Positions 46,644 through 58,208 of a stretch of DNA of 64,000 bases are shown piece by piece. The notes beneath the pieces were generated by a model. The model saw nothing but the letters and a program-made list of their open reading frames with translations. It made no database searches and was not told where the DNA came from. Where the stretch lies: the NCBI GenBank assembly GCA_039621445.1, contig CP154956.1:51087204-51151203 (forward strand), in the 5' to 3' direction. The position numbers and the translations under genes are program-made. How positions within the stretch are numbered: the first letter of the stretch is position 1; each line of letters opens with the position of its first letter. This DNA is from Euglena gracilis (Eukaryota; Euglenida; Euglenophyceae; Euglenales).

Positions 46644-46783
46644 TTATTATTAATATTATTATTAAACCTGATAAGGGAAGGGGTCATGGCAGATCTTCCC
46701 CTCCCCCCTCAGATGTCCTTAAAAGTTCCCTTCAAAACTCCTCAAGAAGTAATGACTGCCCAAAAAATTCTGAGAGAATACGA

Positions 46784-48171
46784 ATGAGCAGGGGCAACCA
46801 GGCAAATCACCCCAGAGGAGGCAAAACATTTTGTCCCTTTATTTTTTTTCATTTCCAAAAAGGAAGGGGAAAAGACAAAGGAAAGACTAATTTCAGATTG
46901 TCCACAGTTAAATGTCTATTTCACCCCCCAGAAGTTCAGATTGGAACACATAGGAAACATCTTCCCGTACTTAAGAAAAGGTTGGTTCTGTGGAAAAATA
47001 GATCTGAAAGATGCTTATTTCCACTTACAACTGCAAAGCAGTCTGGAAAAACATGTTTGCATGCAGGTGGGGGGGAAACTTGGCAATTTCAAGCTGCATG
47101 CTTTGGTATAAGCAGCCTGCCACAAAAATTTATGTCTCTCATGAGAGTCTGGGAAAGAAAATGGAGAAAGGAAGGAAAGGTAGTTTTTATATACCTGGAC
47201 GACATTTTGCTGTTAGCCCCCAGCAAAAAGACAGCAACCCAGCATTTGGCAGAAGTGAAAGAAGATCTCTTACTAGCAGGTTTCAGAATAAACCTCCCCA
47301 AGCCATGTCTGGAACCAACACAGGAAATAAAGCATTTGGGCCAGTGGATCAATCTGAAAAAAGGACAACTGGAGATTCCACAGGAAAAGCTAAAATCCTT
47401 AAGAAAGGAATTAATAAAGGTGCTGAAAGCACAAAAAATGAGCTGCAGAAAACTCAGCTCTATTGTACGGCAAGTAAGAAGCTATTTAGTTTCAACGCCT
47501 TTTCTCAGAATTCTGACAGATCAACTTTGCAAAATGGTGGACTTGCACACCAAGTGGGGTTGGGACCACACCTTCACCATTCCCCAAGGGGTCAAAGATC
47601 AAATTGTGGAGTTGAAAGCGTTTTTGCAGCCAGGTGTGGGCAGAGCATTTCAATCCCAGGCCTCTCAGGAACTCTTCTCAGACAGTAGCACCTGGCAATG
47701 GGGGGGGGGGGGCTGGACAAAGATTCGGGCCAAAAGGTGCAGGATTTTTGGAGGGACCTGCATGTCCTTAATATCAATCAAAAAGAGTAGCAGGCTGCAG
47801 TGGAAACTGTAAAACCTTTCGCCACACCAAAGCAAACGATTGTGCTTCATGTGGACAGCCAAGTGGCTGTCAGTTATTTAACAAAATGGGGAGGCAAAAA
47901 GCCATACTTAAATTACATCCTAAAACCCCTGTTGTATCATTGTCAGGAAAAAAAAATTAATTTGCAGGTGGTTTGGGTTCCAACAAAGGAACAATTGGCA
48001 GACTCCCTGACCAGGGAGCAAAAGGACCCAGGGGATTATGCCCTAAGCCTGAACATCTTTCACAAAATTTTGAAAAAATTCAGAAAGGACATAACCACAG
48101 AGGTGGACATGTTTTGCACCCCCAGCAACAAAAAATTCCCCAAGTTCGTTTGTCGATACCCCCGCCAATGA
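46784..48171 (+). pseudogene. Reverse transcriptase/RNase H of DIRS copy 1, frameshifted
   Basis: Reverse-transcriptase motif A reads KIDLKDAYFHL near 47005, in one frame, and the catalytic box FIYLDDILLLA near 47190 in another. The shift lies near a run of seven G at 47068-47074. RNase H follows (LFSDSSTWQW near 47680, then a second shift near a G run at 47700), ending with HVDSQVAVSYL and WVPTKEQLADSLTREQ at 47850-48020. Both reverse-transcriptase aspartates of YLDD are present. The copy cannot be translated as one protein unless the G-run lengths are sequencing errors. Confidence 0.75.
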
Positions 48172-48490
48172 GCCTTGCTGGTGGATGCCTTGAGGGCAGA
48201 CTTGAGGTACATCCCCCCAGTTTATGCAAACCCTCCCTAGAGCATCATTCCCCAATGGTTTCGGAGATTAATGTTAAAACCAGACCTAACCTGTCTGTTG
48301 ATCGTACCCCACTGGGCTTCGACATCATGGTGGCGCCAATTAATGTCAACCAGGCAGCCAGGCAGCAAAGTTTCGCTGGTACCCCCCCAGTGGGGTCTGT
48401 TCACCAACTGCTGGGGGAAGGAGATGCCCCCCCAAGTAATTTGGCCTGCTTGATTGTGTCAGGCAAATATTACAATCCCAGGAAGTTTCG

Positions 48491-49355
48491 ATGTCCAGTA
48501 TCGACACTTACATAAAAAATCTGGGAAATGTCAAACGATATGACTCAGCATTCAGGGCTTTGGTGGGCCAATTGTTGCACAAAGGGGTGCCCCTGCAGGA
48601 CTGCACAGTCCACAGGATGGCTGAGGCCATCCTTGATCTTGCTGTTCACAGCATAAACACTGCACGAAATGCATATGCAGCAGCCTTGTTACTCCCAGGG
48701 TTTGGGTCATTGAGATTTTCCCCTCTTCTGGCTCCATTGAAAAGAAAATGGAATTCTCATGTCTGCAAGTATGCCCATTTTTGGGACCCACTGATTTCCT
48801 GGAAAACATCATCAGGAAGTCAAAACCCCTCTCAGATATATCTGTGAAAGAACTCAGAAACAGACTCATCATCTGTTGGAGGCTTCTGGCCCTCCACAAG
48901 GTGGTTGATCTAGCCAGGACAGAGCGAAAAATCAGTTTTATGGGAGAAAAAAATTTTCATTTTATTGCAAAGGAAAGGTTGGCAATTCCCCAGATGGGAG
49001 GAAATTTTGAATTTGCCACACACACCCCTCATAAGCCCCTGGCATTTTTTGAAAGAGTATGTGGAAAGGACAGCCCACATGGTTGGGCACAAAAATAATT
49101 TGTTATGGTCTTTGGATGTTAAAAGACCCTTGACATCAGAAAGAGCGAATTCCCTTACCAAAGAAATTCTGCAAGAGGGGGGGGTGGACACCACCCACTG
49201 GAAACCCCACAGCACCAGAGGGGCTGGGGTTTTATGGTGGAAAAATGCGGGTTTGCAAGTGGAAGAAGTACAGCAATGGGGCAAGTGGAAAAATTTTGGG
49301 GAATTCCAAGCTCATTATTTGCGACTCGGTGTCGTTTCAAAAATTCAACAAATTA
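48491..49355 (+). pseudogene. Tyrosine recombinase of DIRS copy 1, frameshifted
   Basis: The N-terminal SAM-like part starts near 48491. The catalytic part changes frame near 48760 and again near 49070. The Arg-I region is read as LLALHKVVDLARTERKI near 48890. The HxxR box is WKPHSTRGAGVLWW near 49200-49240, and the nucleophile lies in FQAHYLRL near 49315. The presence of R, HxxR and Y identifies a DIRS/Ngaro-type recombinase that would integrate the circular DNA. Confidence 0.75.
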
Positions 49356-50061
49356 TGGCCCAAAGGGGGGTGCACAGTACCTCACCATCTCGCAGTGCGG
49401 AGCCCGAATGGTCTCGGACTCCCACGACAGAGGAAGGGGGAGGAAGGGACCAAGAGGGCGAAGCACAAGAAGATGGTAAGCCCAACCCCCCCAACCAAAA
49501 AATCAGCGGAAAAAGAAAAACATCCCAGCCAGAAAGGGGACCCCCCGACAAAGCAGCCCCAACCACCCACCCAGAAACACACCAGCAAGAGACAGCCTTC
49601 CTCCTCGAGGGGGGGGGGGGGCACCAAGCGACCATGTGAGAAGGGGGGGGGGTGGCGGGGCCACGACGGTTCAGCTTCGCCAAGGTTTCGGAGGAGGCCT
49701 CATCATCGCCAACTCCGGCAACAAAGGCGCAGTAAGAATCACTCCCCGCACAAGCACAAACACACCAGAACAGAACAGCCGGCAAGGAAAGCAGGACCTC
49801 ACCATCTTCTTGTGCTTCGCCCTCTTGGTCCCTTCCTCCCCCTTCCTCTGTCGTGGGAGTCCGATTGGGTTAGGAGTTCCTGATTAGTGCCTTTTTTCGA
49901 CGGAGTTGGTTGATGCCTAAACTGTCCTTCGACACCCACAAGAAAGGAGAACACCTCAACTCAAGACTACGAAGTCCCCAAAGAAAGTCAAATTTAAATT
50001 CTCGAACGAGAAGAACCAGCTGAATATCAAACTTTAAAAAACATTTCAATAACCGACTTCA

Positions 50062-51022
50062 ATGAAAGATGATTTGGGGAAGACATTGGCATTACGACGA
50101 GAAGCAGCGGTGGGCGCAGCAGCTGGAGAACCTGGAGGTGCGTACAAGCCGTGGCAAGCTTTGGTCACCCCTTCCCCACCCCTCTCAGAAATTTCACCAC
50201 AGCTTAACCCCCCCAGTGACCACAGCCCTTGGCAGACAGTGGTCAAGAAGTCCAGAAAGGGGAAAGGACCAATGGCTCCAGGCCTTCCAAGGCCCAGCCC
50301 AGACAGATCTTCCAGGGCCCAGCCCAGACAGGTCTTCCAGGGCCAAGTACCCTTACAATTCAAAACGCCAGCCAGGAATTCAGGTCAAAGGGCCAGAGCC
50401 TCCATGGGCAGATGGAACCAAGGCCAAGGGGGAGAACATCACAGAGGCCATGGAGGCCAGTATTTCAAGTCAACCCCCACCGGGAGAGGTCAACCAAGAG
50501 GTCTGCCAAAAACTTATTTTCAAAAAGACTTTTCCACATTCCCCACAAAGAGGCAGGGGCCTCAAAGACACAAGATTTCAATTGTGCACGGGAGCCAAGG
50601 ACAGAGAAAGGTTCCCAAGACCCAAGGGGGATCAAGACCATTCAACAAGGGCAGGGGACCCTTTTAAAGAAGGGCAATGGCGGCCAATATCTGCTTGGCC
50701 ACGACGGCATTCCCCAGGTCATGAAGGCAACACACTAGGGCCATGGAGGCCATTCATTTTAACGCCCGCTGAGCACATTATACACAGGGCACTGGGGCCA
50801 GAAGCTAAGGGGCAACCCCAGAGGGGCTCTTTATATAAACCATCAGCCCCAGGAGGAAGAGGTAACCCCAGTTTCCCTCAAGGAGGATCAGGTGGAATGG
50901 GGAGAACTCCTAAAAGCATTTACGCTTCTTCATTTCAAGGTGACTTTGTCAAGGGGGGGACCGTCAGAGGCCCCCCATACGGTATGGAAACCAACCACAT
51001 TAACAGCAAGAAGGCCAGTTAG
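50062..51022 (+). pseudogene. Gag-like ORF of DIRS copy 2
   Basis: It starts MKDDLGKTLALRREAAVGAA and continues with a WQ-V motif (SPWQTVVKKSRKG). This is the conserved N-terminal pattern also seen at 55686 and 60231 (DGAAEAAAAG…WQTVV). A basic glycine-rich region follows (NQGQGGEHHRGHGGQYF). Two overlapping frames (50062-50667 and 50069-51022) together cover the region, so one frameshift is likely near 50650. Confidence 0.55.
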
Positions 51023-51308
51023 GCAACACAGGGGCAGTAAGCCCTATGGTATGGAACCCAACAACAAGATCCTCCAGAGAGAGTGTGTGAGGAGATAGGG
51101 AGAGAATACATGCACATCCCCCCAGAATCATTTAACTTTGCAAAATGCTCAATCCCTAGGGGCTCTAGGGGCTGTCCCATGTCCAACAACCCCTACCCAG
51201 CACCCTTTCAAAATACACTTTTGTAAAATATAAACGCAAAGGAGAAACAATGGGGAGAAACCCCCCTGCATCAAAGACTCCAAAAGAGCTTAGAACGGTG
51301 GCAGAAAA

Positions 51309-52850
51309 ATGCACCCCAAGCAACCTGTAATCAAGGATGGCATTCAACCCCCCTGGGTAAATCCACCCAAATTGTCCACCCACCCAAAGACCAGAGCTAA
51401 CCTGGATCTGAACCAGCAGAGAAAATTCTTCTGGAGTACGAAAAAAACTGGTTCAGTAAAAAGAGTAGGGAATTTCAAAACCCAGCATTTAATCCCCTGG
51501 TTTTTGATATCAAAACCAGAAGGGGGAGCAGTAAAATTGAAAATCATCAGCGATTGCAGGGAAATAAATCAACATTTCCAAGTAACACCCTTTAAACTGG
51601 ATCACATCCAGAACATTTTTCCAGTTTTGCAAAATGGTCACTAGGCAGCCAAAATAGTTTTAAAGGATGTGTATTTCTACATCCCAGTAAACCCAGCCCT
51701 CAGGCCCTTTTTAAGGCACCAGGTGGGGGGACAGACATGGGAATTCCAGGCAGGCTGTTTTGGCCTAAACGTTATGCCCCAGATTTTCATGGGGGTTATG
51801 AAAACATTCGAAAAAAATTGGAGAAAAAGGGACATCCAGGTGTTTATATACCTGGACGACATTTTACTGGCTGCTGCCACCAAAAATATTTTGAAAAGTC
51901 ATCTGAACACAGTGACAAACGATTTATTAAACTCAGGGTTCAAAATCAATGGCAAAAAAAAATGAACCCTGCAACCCACCAAAACTGTAAATCATCTGGG
52001 CTTTCAACTGAACTTTCAACAAGGAAAATTGCAGGTGCCCAACCAAAAAGTCAAGACAATAAAGAAGGAACTGGAGGAAATCATGAAAAAGGATTGCATG
52101 TCAAAAAGGCAGCTAGCTGCCAATTTGGGACAAATAAGGTGCAACCTAATGGCCCTGCTCTTTTTAAGGGCTTTCCCAGATTCTCTGGCCGATTTTCTCG
52201 TTACGAATTCTGCAGCCCACTGGGACTCAAATCACCTCATTTCTCAAGAAATCAAACCCGAATTACGGGAAATAAAAGTTCTGCTGGACATCTGGGGGCA
52301 GACCCTTCCACCAAGGTGCAACCAGAGAGTTGCACTCAGACAGCAGCACCAATGCGTGGAGTGGGGGGGCTAGACATCCACATTGGAAGTACTGTCCAGG
52401 AGTTTTGGAGAGAAAACTCCATTTTACATATAGACATCAAAGAATTGCACGCAGCAACCAACACAGTGAAAATTTTAAGCAAACCAGGGGAAACTGTGTC
52501 CCTTTCAGTAGACAATCAGGCAATTTTCTATTACCTGACAAAAGGGGGGGGGGAAGACCCCTTCAACAAAATGCTTCGACCCATTTTCAAATGGTGCATG
52601 GAGCACAACAAAAACCCTCAAGTAAACTTTGTTCCCTCAGACAAATGCCTAGAAGACCCCATCTGCTGATGGGAAATGGACAGGGGGACTACTCCCTAGA
52701 CCCACAACTTTTTCAATCGGCAAGGCAGTATTTCCAAGATTTCACTCAGTTGGAAACAGATTTATTTGCCTCCCCAGGCAACAAAAAAAACTGCCCAAAT
52801 TTGTGGCCAGGTGGCCCCACTGGGAGGCCACAGCAGTGGATGCAGTGACT
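51309..52850 (+). pseudogene. Reverse transcriptase/RNase H of DIRS copy 2, inactivated
   Basis: The N-terminal fingers read HLIPWFLISKPEGGAVK and IISDCREINQHF up to a TAG near 51642. Past the stop, motif A reads KIVLKDVYFYIP, where other copies have KIDLKDAYFHIP, so the catalytic aspartate is lost. The YLDD box survives at about 51848 (VFIYLDDILLA). RNase H follows in other frames (SDSSTNAW near 52335, SVDNQAIFYYL near 52510). This copy is clearly dead. Confidence 0.75.
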
Positions 52851-53132
52851 TTATGCCAACCGCCCTTGGTGAATAATTCAAAAATTGTTCCCCAGACAGA
52901 AAGAATTTCGCCACACCATAGTTTTGATGGTCACCCCTTATTGGTATTCAGCCACCTGGTGGCCCCAATTAATAAAGATTAAAGCGGCAGGGACCCCCTG
53001 CCTGAAATCACACCCCTACAGGGACATTTCAAAAACTGCAGGGGGTAGAAAATGCCACCCCCCAGATGGCCCCTTTTTTGCTTGTTTTGCTCAGGCTAAT
53101 CCTGGAGTGGAAACGAATACAAAATAGGACCA

Positions 53133-54010
53133 TTGAAAATTCCCTGGCAAAAAAAACCCAGTCTAAAACGGTATCGAAGTGATTTCACGCTGTTATGGGT
53201 AATTCTTCAAAAAAAAATGGGGGCACCCCCCCTGAAGCCACAACTTACCAAGTGGCTGACGCTTTGGTACAATGATTTCAATTTTCCAAGCCCTAAGTGC
53301 TATGCTTTTGATTTCTGGGTTTTAGTGGATTGTGATTCCCCACCATTTTAGCACCTTACAAGAGGCTCTGGAACCAAATCCTGGAAAAGTACGGTGCATT
53401 TTTGGTCCCCTTCCAATCCTCCTGGGGCTGGCAAAGGCCCCGTTTTTCACTGATATGTGTACATTGCGCAAACAAATTATTTTTTGCTCACGAATCCTCT
53501 GTTTATACAGATCTTCAGATTTGAAGAGAATCAAGAGCAAAACCAGTGTGTTGGGCAAGGCGACCTATACTAAAATTAGGCGTAAAGGCCAAAAATTCCA
53601 CAAGTGTTAAAGAGTTGTATCCATTCCACAATGCCCCCAAATCAGCCCATTTCGTTTGATGATGTCATATGTTGCTGCAACAAGGTCATTCGTCAGACCT
53701 GGGGGGCCCCTTCTGATTTAACTTAAACCCCCTTTTAAGCCCATTAGTGCAGATACCATTGCTTCGAGAACTAAGACTTTTTGGCCAAACATGGGGTACC
53801 GCCCCCCTGGTTTGGGGGGCCGACTCCACCAGAGGGGCGGGAGTTAGTTTACTCAAAACATTGGGCCTTTCTGCCCAAGAAGGTTGTGAGATTGGCCAGT
53901 GGAGGGGGAAGGAGGCTTTTACGGCCCACTATCAACGACTTGGTGCCCAAGGTGCCCTGGAAAACGCCCTGGCCCCCCCTAAATTCAGTGCACAATCAGG
54001 CCTTGTGCCC
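53133..54010 (+). pseudogene. Tyrosine recombinase of DIRS copy 2, degenerate
   Basis: Fragments in three frames are recognisable. The Arg-I region reads FCSRILCLYRSSDLKRI near 53485. The HxxR box reads WGADSTRGAGVSLL near 53815, with aspartate in place of the histidine of copy 1 (PHSTRGAG). The nucleophile segment is FTAHYQRLGAQG near 53915. Confidence 0.65.
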
Positions 54011-54387
54011 GAGGTGCCTCGTACTCCCTCGAGAAAAACTGACCATGGAGGAAGGGACACCGAGGGCGAAGCACAAAGACCTTGTGACCCGACCCCCACA
54101 CCCGAAAAAGAAAATTTCTCTTCAAAAGCCCTCGGTTAGCAGAAAATGGGGGCCAGGGTGGGGAGAGGGTGTGGACCCCCCAAGGTGAAAGGGAAAGCGT
54201 CACAGCCGTCACGTTGGAGCCACATCGTCAGCCAACTCCGGCGAGGCGGCACTAAGCAGGGACTCCTACCCCAACGCGTGACATTAGACACCAGAATTTC
54301 AAGCCTCAAGGACAAGGAACCCAAGGCAGAAGACAAGGAATTGCACTGAGAATTTCATATTGAGAATTTTAATTGAGGATCTTGAAT

Positions 54388-54900
54388 ATGGAACAATTAA
54401 TGCAAGAAATCCGGAATTTGAGGCGACAAATGGCAGAAGTGAAAGGGGAAGGTGGGGACCCAGCAACAGGGGCACCCCCTGCCACTGCAGCTGTTGAGGA
54501 CGTGGACATGGAGGAGGAGTTTACAGGCGAGCCTACTGGCCATGCTGGCCAGTAGGCTGACGGGGCCCACTGGCCATGTAGACGTTTTGCCGGCAGCTGT
54601 ACATAATCCCTCACCCAGAGATGCTATTTTATTTTCTAAAAGGCTGGGATGGCGAGACCTGCAAGAAAGGAGAAGACATTTACTTGTGGTAAAAGATCAC
54701 AGAACACTGGAACCCAGACCAGACCTCGCAACCACAAGACTGCTGTCTAAAGAGGAAGAACAAAAAATCAGACAACGGCAGTCGAACCACAGGAGAAGAG
54801 GCAAGTCACAGCACAGGGCAGCAGCCCAGGACACCAGACCAAGGAGCAGCAACAAATTAACCCCCCCAAAAAATAAGGCCCCCCCCCATAAAATGGACCC
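54388..54900 (+). pseudogene. Gag-like or ORF1-like fragment with coiled-coil start
   Basis: The ORF starting at 54388 has a heptad-like N-terminus (MEQLMQEIRNLRRQMAEVKG) and an acidic stretch, and stops at 54555. A second frame (about 54540-54890) continues with basic text (WRDLQERRRHLLVVKDHR, then KEEEQKIRQRQ). Coiled coil followed by a basic region recalls the RNA-binding first ORF of some retrotransposons. I cannot assign a family. Confidence 0.35.
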
Positions 54901-55275
54901 CTCCCCAAAATAAGACCCCCCCCTGACTGGTCCGAGCAAAAATCCATGAAATGGACCCCCCCCCATGAATAAGACCCCCCTGCCGGCGCGAAGCGCCGGA
55001 TTTTTGAAAATGGTACATTTTTGGTGAAAAAAATCTGCTATTTTGGGACTGTTTTCACACAATTCAGCATATTTTACCCTATCTGTCCGGCGCGAAGCGC
55101 CGAATTTTTCGAAAATTGGTATTTGGGGGGCATTTTTGGACATTTTGGGGGTCGAAAATTTTTCCAGCAAAAATCCATAAAACGGAAACCCCCCATGAAT
55201 AAGACCCCCCCTCGGGCTTTCCAGCAACCGCCCCATGAAATGGACCCCCGGTCTTATTTTTGGGGGGGTTTACAG
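54861..55275. mobile_element. Short inverted-repeat element with two GCGAAGC hairpins
   Basis: The left end AACCCCCCCAAAAAATAAGG and the right end TCTTATTTTTGGGGGGGTT are inverted repeats. Inside, CCGGCGCGAAGCGCCGG occurs at about 54975 and CCGGCGCGAAGCGCCG again at about 55086; direct repeats of ATGAAATGGACCCCC and ATAAGACCCCCC fill the rest. It sits between DIRS copies 2 and 3. No target-site duplication was found. Confidence 0.55.
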
Positions 55276-55685
55276 GGGGAAAGGAAAAGGAAAAGGAAAG
55301 GGGGAAAGGAAAGAACAACAGTCAGTAGTGAAGTGGCCCTGGTGCGAGACAGCCCACACCTGCACCAGGGGGAACGTGCAAACAGATACAGAACAGTGGT
55401 ACACGTCGGGCTCGGCATTTTTGCCATTGTGAGGTCATGCCTTGCTCGCCGGCGGTTTGTTGTGATTGTTTTGGTGTGCTGGTTTAGGAGACCCCGCTTG
55501 GTGCCTTTTTTCGCCGGAGTTGGCTGATTCTTAAATTGTCCCTCGACAACCCAGAAGAAAGGAAAAGAGTTCACGAACAAAGAAGAACCAAGAAAGGAAG
55601 TCAATATCAATTCAATATCCAGAAGGCCACGAACCAGACGAATATCAACTCAAAATTTAATTATCAAATTTCAAATTTGACTTTA

Positions 55686-56020
55686 ATGAACAATGCAGTG
55701 GAAAAGGAATTGGAATTACATGGCCGCGGACGTGCTGGAGCAGTGGCCGCAGCAGCTGGAGAACTCGGAGACGCGGTCGACACGTGGCAAACCGTGGCCG
55801 TTCTTCCCACCCAGACCCCCACCCCAGAAATTTCCCAGCCCAAACCCCCCCCCCTGTGCGCGGTCCGAGGGTGCCCGCCCCAAGGAGAGGTCCCAAGAGG
55901 GGCCCAAATGGGCCACGAAGGGCCGCGAGAGGGCTCCAAGGCCCCCAAGTGCCTTTTGAGGCCCCACTGGCCCCCAAGGGGGCCCCACAGCGACTTTTAC
56001 CAAGGCAAGGGTAGGTAAAG
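55686..56020 (+). pseudogene. Gag-like N-terminal fragment of DIRS copy 3
   Basis: MNNAVEKELELHGRGRAGAV is followed by the alanine/glycine stretch and DTWQTVAV that mark the gag N-terminus of this family. The frame runs into the direct-repeat sequence at about 55890 and stops at 56020. Its C-terminal half is found beyond the insertion, from 57537. Confidence 0.5.
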
Positions 56021-57605
56021 GAGAGGGAAGGCTGAGGGGGCCAACAGGCAACCCCCAAGGGGATGCGCAAGCCCTCCCGGGCTTTGTGCAAGCATGCGCA
56101 CCCCCTTGGTGGGCGCCCAGATGGCGTAATTCATTAACAACTACGCAGAGTATACCAAGGCTCTGTTTACTCCGTTCTTTGTTTGGCATTCACTTGTGTT
56201 TTTGCATTTAGCAATCAACAAACAATCAAACAAGTTCAAGCAAACAAGTTCAAGTCATTGACCAAATTATTCATTCAAGTTCAACTGATTGGTCCTTAAA
56301 AGTATGTCTTTTCCCAATTCTGAAGCTTCATCTACACCAACACCCACCCCTACCCCGCACTCTTTTATTTCAACGACAAGGCGACCCCCCTGGAGGTTGG
56401 ACCAGATGAGTGGGTGGTGGAGGAGATCGTGGGCGGCCGGAACAACCCAGTAACGGTAGTCCCAGACTTTCAATTCAGGTGCAAAAATTGGGATCCAACG
56501 GATCTCCAATGGCTGCCATGGTTCGATTTCTTCCCATCCTACAACGAGGATGTTGTGGATTATTGTGCAGCCAAGGGGATTCCGTTGGAGGTGGTGGGAC
56601 TTCTCCGCTCCGGGAGGAAAGGGAGGCGGTGTCGAAGGCAATAGGGAAGGGTTTGAGGTGGAAGCGGGGGGAGTTGGGTGCGGGGACTGTTGTTCTGGCG
56701 GAGCACCCCTACGTCCCTGACCCTGATTTTGATTTCATTTGTGTCTTCGCAGGTTGTGGGATTCGCTCCCAGATGTGCAGCAGAATTAAGCAGAGACAGG
56801 CCAGAGATTCCTAATTTGTACATTCCACAATCTGTCATCGATAACTTTGTGCAGCTGGCAAGCAGTATGAACCCTTTGAGGCTTGACTTCTGGTTTGTTT
56901 CTTGCTGTGGTTTTGGGAAGGTTTGGCACAATTAATTGGCTGTTTGAGGAATCAAGCTGCGCCACTGGTCGGTGGATTCGGTTCTGTGCTCATGGCTACT
57001 GGCTAGGACTGTTTACACTCAAATTACATTCAAATCAAACAGAATTGAACCGAAATCACACAGTCAATCGCCAAATCTCGCCGCTCCTTTTCACGGGGCC
57101 CAAAGGGGCCACGAAGGGCCGCGAGGGGGATCCAATGCCCCCAAGGGCCTTTTGAGGCCCCACTGGCCCCTAAGGGGGCCCCACAGCCATTTTGACCAAG
57201 GCAAGGGTAGGTAAAGGAGGGGGCAGGTTGAGGGGACCAACAGGCAACCCCCAAGGGGATGCACAAGCCCTCCCGGGCTTTGCGCAAACATGCGCACCCC
57301 CTTGGTGGGCGCCCAGATGACGCAATTCACTAAGAATTGCGCAGAGTATACCAGGTAGACCCCCCAGCTGTAGCCCCCCTCCAATTGTACATTTTCTGTG
57401 CACAGGGCTCTGTTTTTATCTGTTTATTTGGCGTCACTTTTTTTGCATTGCAAGTTCCTATTCAAAGTACAAGTCAAGGAAAAGTACTGAGCGATATTCA
57501 ATTGTTCACGTAAGCGTAGAAGCTCCCACCCAAAGTATGTCATTTTTCAATTCAACACCTGCATCTTCACCAACACCCACCCCTACCCCGCTTTTCCACC
57601 AAGGG
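55890..57605. repeat. Pair of diverged direct repeats enclosing foreign coding sequence
   Basis: About 55895-56350 and 57095-57590 are direct repeats. They share GGCCACGAAGGGCCGCGAG, GGTAGGTAAAGGAG, CCCCCTTGGTGGGCGCCCAG and ACACCCACCCCTACCCCGC. The second copy has an extra segment near 57355-57410. Distance and orientation resemble LTRs around a short interior, but I see neither TG…CA ends nor a target duplication, so tandem duplication is also possible. Both encode a similar …LLRPHWP…QGKGR end in one frame. Confidence 0.6.
56340..56935 (+). pseudogene. Unknown coding segment, chromodomain-like at its start
   Basis: Between the direct repeats the text YFNDKATPLEVGPDEWVVEE is followed by an aromatic-rich block (FQFRCKNWDPTDLQWLPWFD). 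The pattern of an aromatic W/F cage after a VEEI segment recalls a chromodomain. After a frameshift near 56625 come AVSKAIGKGLRWKRGELGAG and HPYVPDPDFDFI; then, in another frame, PNLYIPQSVIDNFVQLASSM. It has the composition of a real protein but no family I can name with confidence. It may be a host gene fragment or part of another retroelement. Confidence 0.4.
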
Positions 57606-58208
57606 GAAAACCACCACCAGGTGGGCCCGACGGGCTCAAACTTAAACGATCCTACGCAGGTTGCTCTATCAGGGGTCCCTTCACAGGGACCTCAGGAGGG
57701 GCAACCCTTACACCCCCAGAGACGGCCACGGTCCTTGGACCACTGTGGCCAGAAGGCCCAGAAAACAGAAGTCAGCCCCAGCCCTTCGTGGGCAATGAAT
57801 TGGCCATGTAGGCCCAAAATGCTGCAGAATTGGACATCCAAAGCCCACATATCAGGGGAATTTCCCCCAAAGGCGCCCAGTCGCTTGTGCACAAATTGGC
57901 CAACGGCTGGGGAGATGGAATCAAGGCCACGGACGTCCCACTACAGGGGCCATGGTGGCCAGTTTTACAAGCAAATCCCCTTAGGAAAGGGCAGAAAAGG
58001 TCTGTCAAACCCCCCCAATTCATCTTGCACAACAGCCCCTCTCAGGGGAAAAAGGAGGGCCACAGCAGCCCACCCCCCGATTTCTAGCAGGATTGGAGGC
58101 CAAGAAGAATTAAAGGCCTGGAAGACCAACAGAAGGATTGTGGAAAAAGATTTATACATGGAGGCCTTGGAGGCCAGCAGGGACCCACAGTGGCCACCAA
58201 GAAGCTAA
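57537..58208 (+). pseudogene. Gag-like C-terminal part of DIRS copy 3
   Basis: The frame is open for 223 codons, starting in the second direct repeat (MSFFNSTPASSPTPTPTP). Later it carries RTSHYRGHGGQFYKQIPLGK, which parallels HRGHGGQYFKSTPTGRG of copy 2. It is proline-, glycine- and basic-rich, as expected of a nucleocapsid-like protein. The apparent start codon belongs to the inserted repeat, so it may not be the native one. Confidence 0.5.

Larger units (their letters stand above)
45317..49865 (+). mobile_element. DIRS-like tyrosine-recombinase retrotransposon, copy 1
   Basis: The left inverted terminal repeat is about 45320-45530 and the right one about 49700-49810; more than 100 bases are complementary, including GGTGTGTTTGTGCTTGTGCG on the left. 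The right end also has an inverted pair (49388-49478 against 49793-49865), matching the internal complementary region of DIRS elements. Order is gag-like ORF, reverse transcriptase with RNase H, then tyrosine recombinase. All ORFs after gag are frameshifted. DIRS elements have no integrase or ordinary LTRs; they insert a circular form through the recombinase. Confidence 0.8.
49866..54340 (+). mobile_element. DIRS-like retrotransposon, copy 2
   Basis: The left end (GATTGGGTTAGGAGTTCCTG, then the GGAGTTGGTTGATGCC segment) abuts the right repeat of copy 1, so the two lie in tandem. The right end at about 54030-54290 contains CCAACTCCGGCGAGGCGGCA and CAGGGACTCCTACCCCAACG, the complement of the left end. 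The gene order is the same as in copy 1. It is more decayed: reverse transcriptase, RNase H and recombinase are split over several frames. Confidence 0.75.

Noticed and set aside
49636-49887. ORF in the right terminal repeat of DIRS copy 1
   Set aside because: It spans the inverted repeats and reads on both strands; it is a terminal-repeat shadow.
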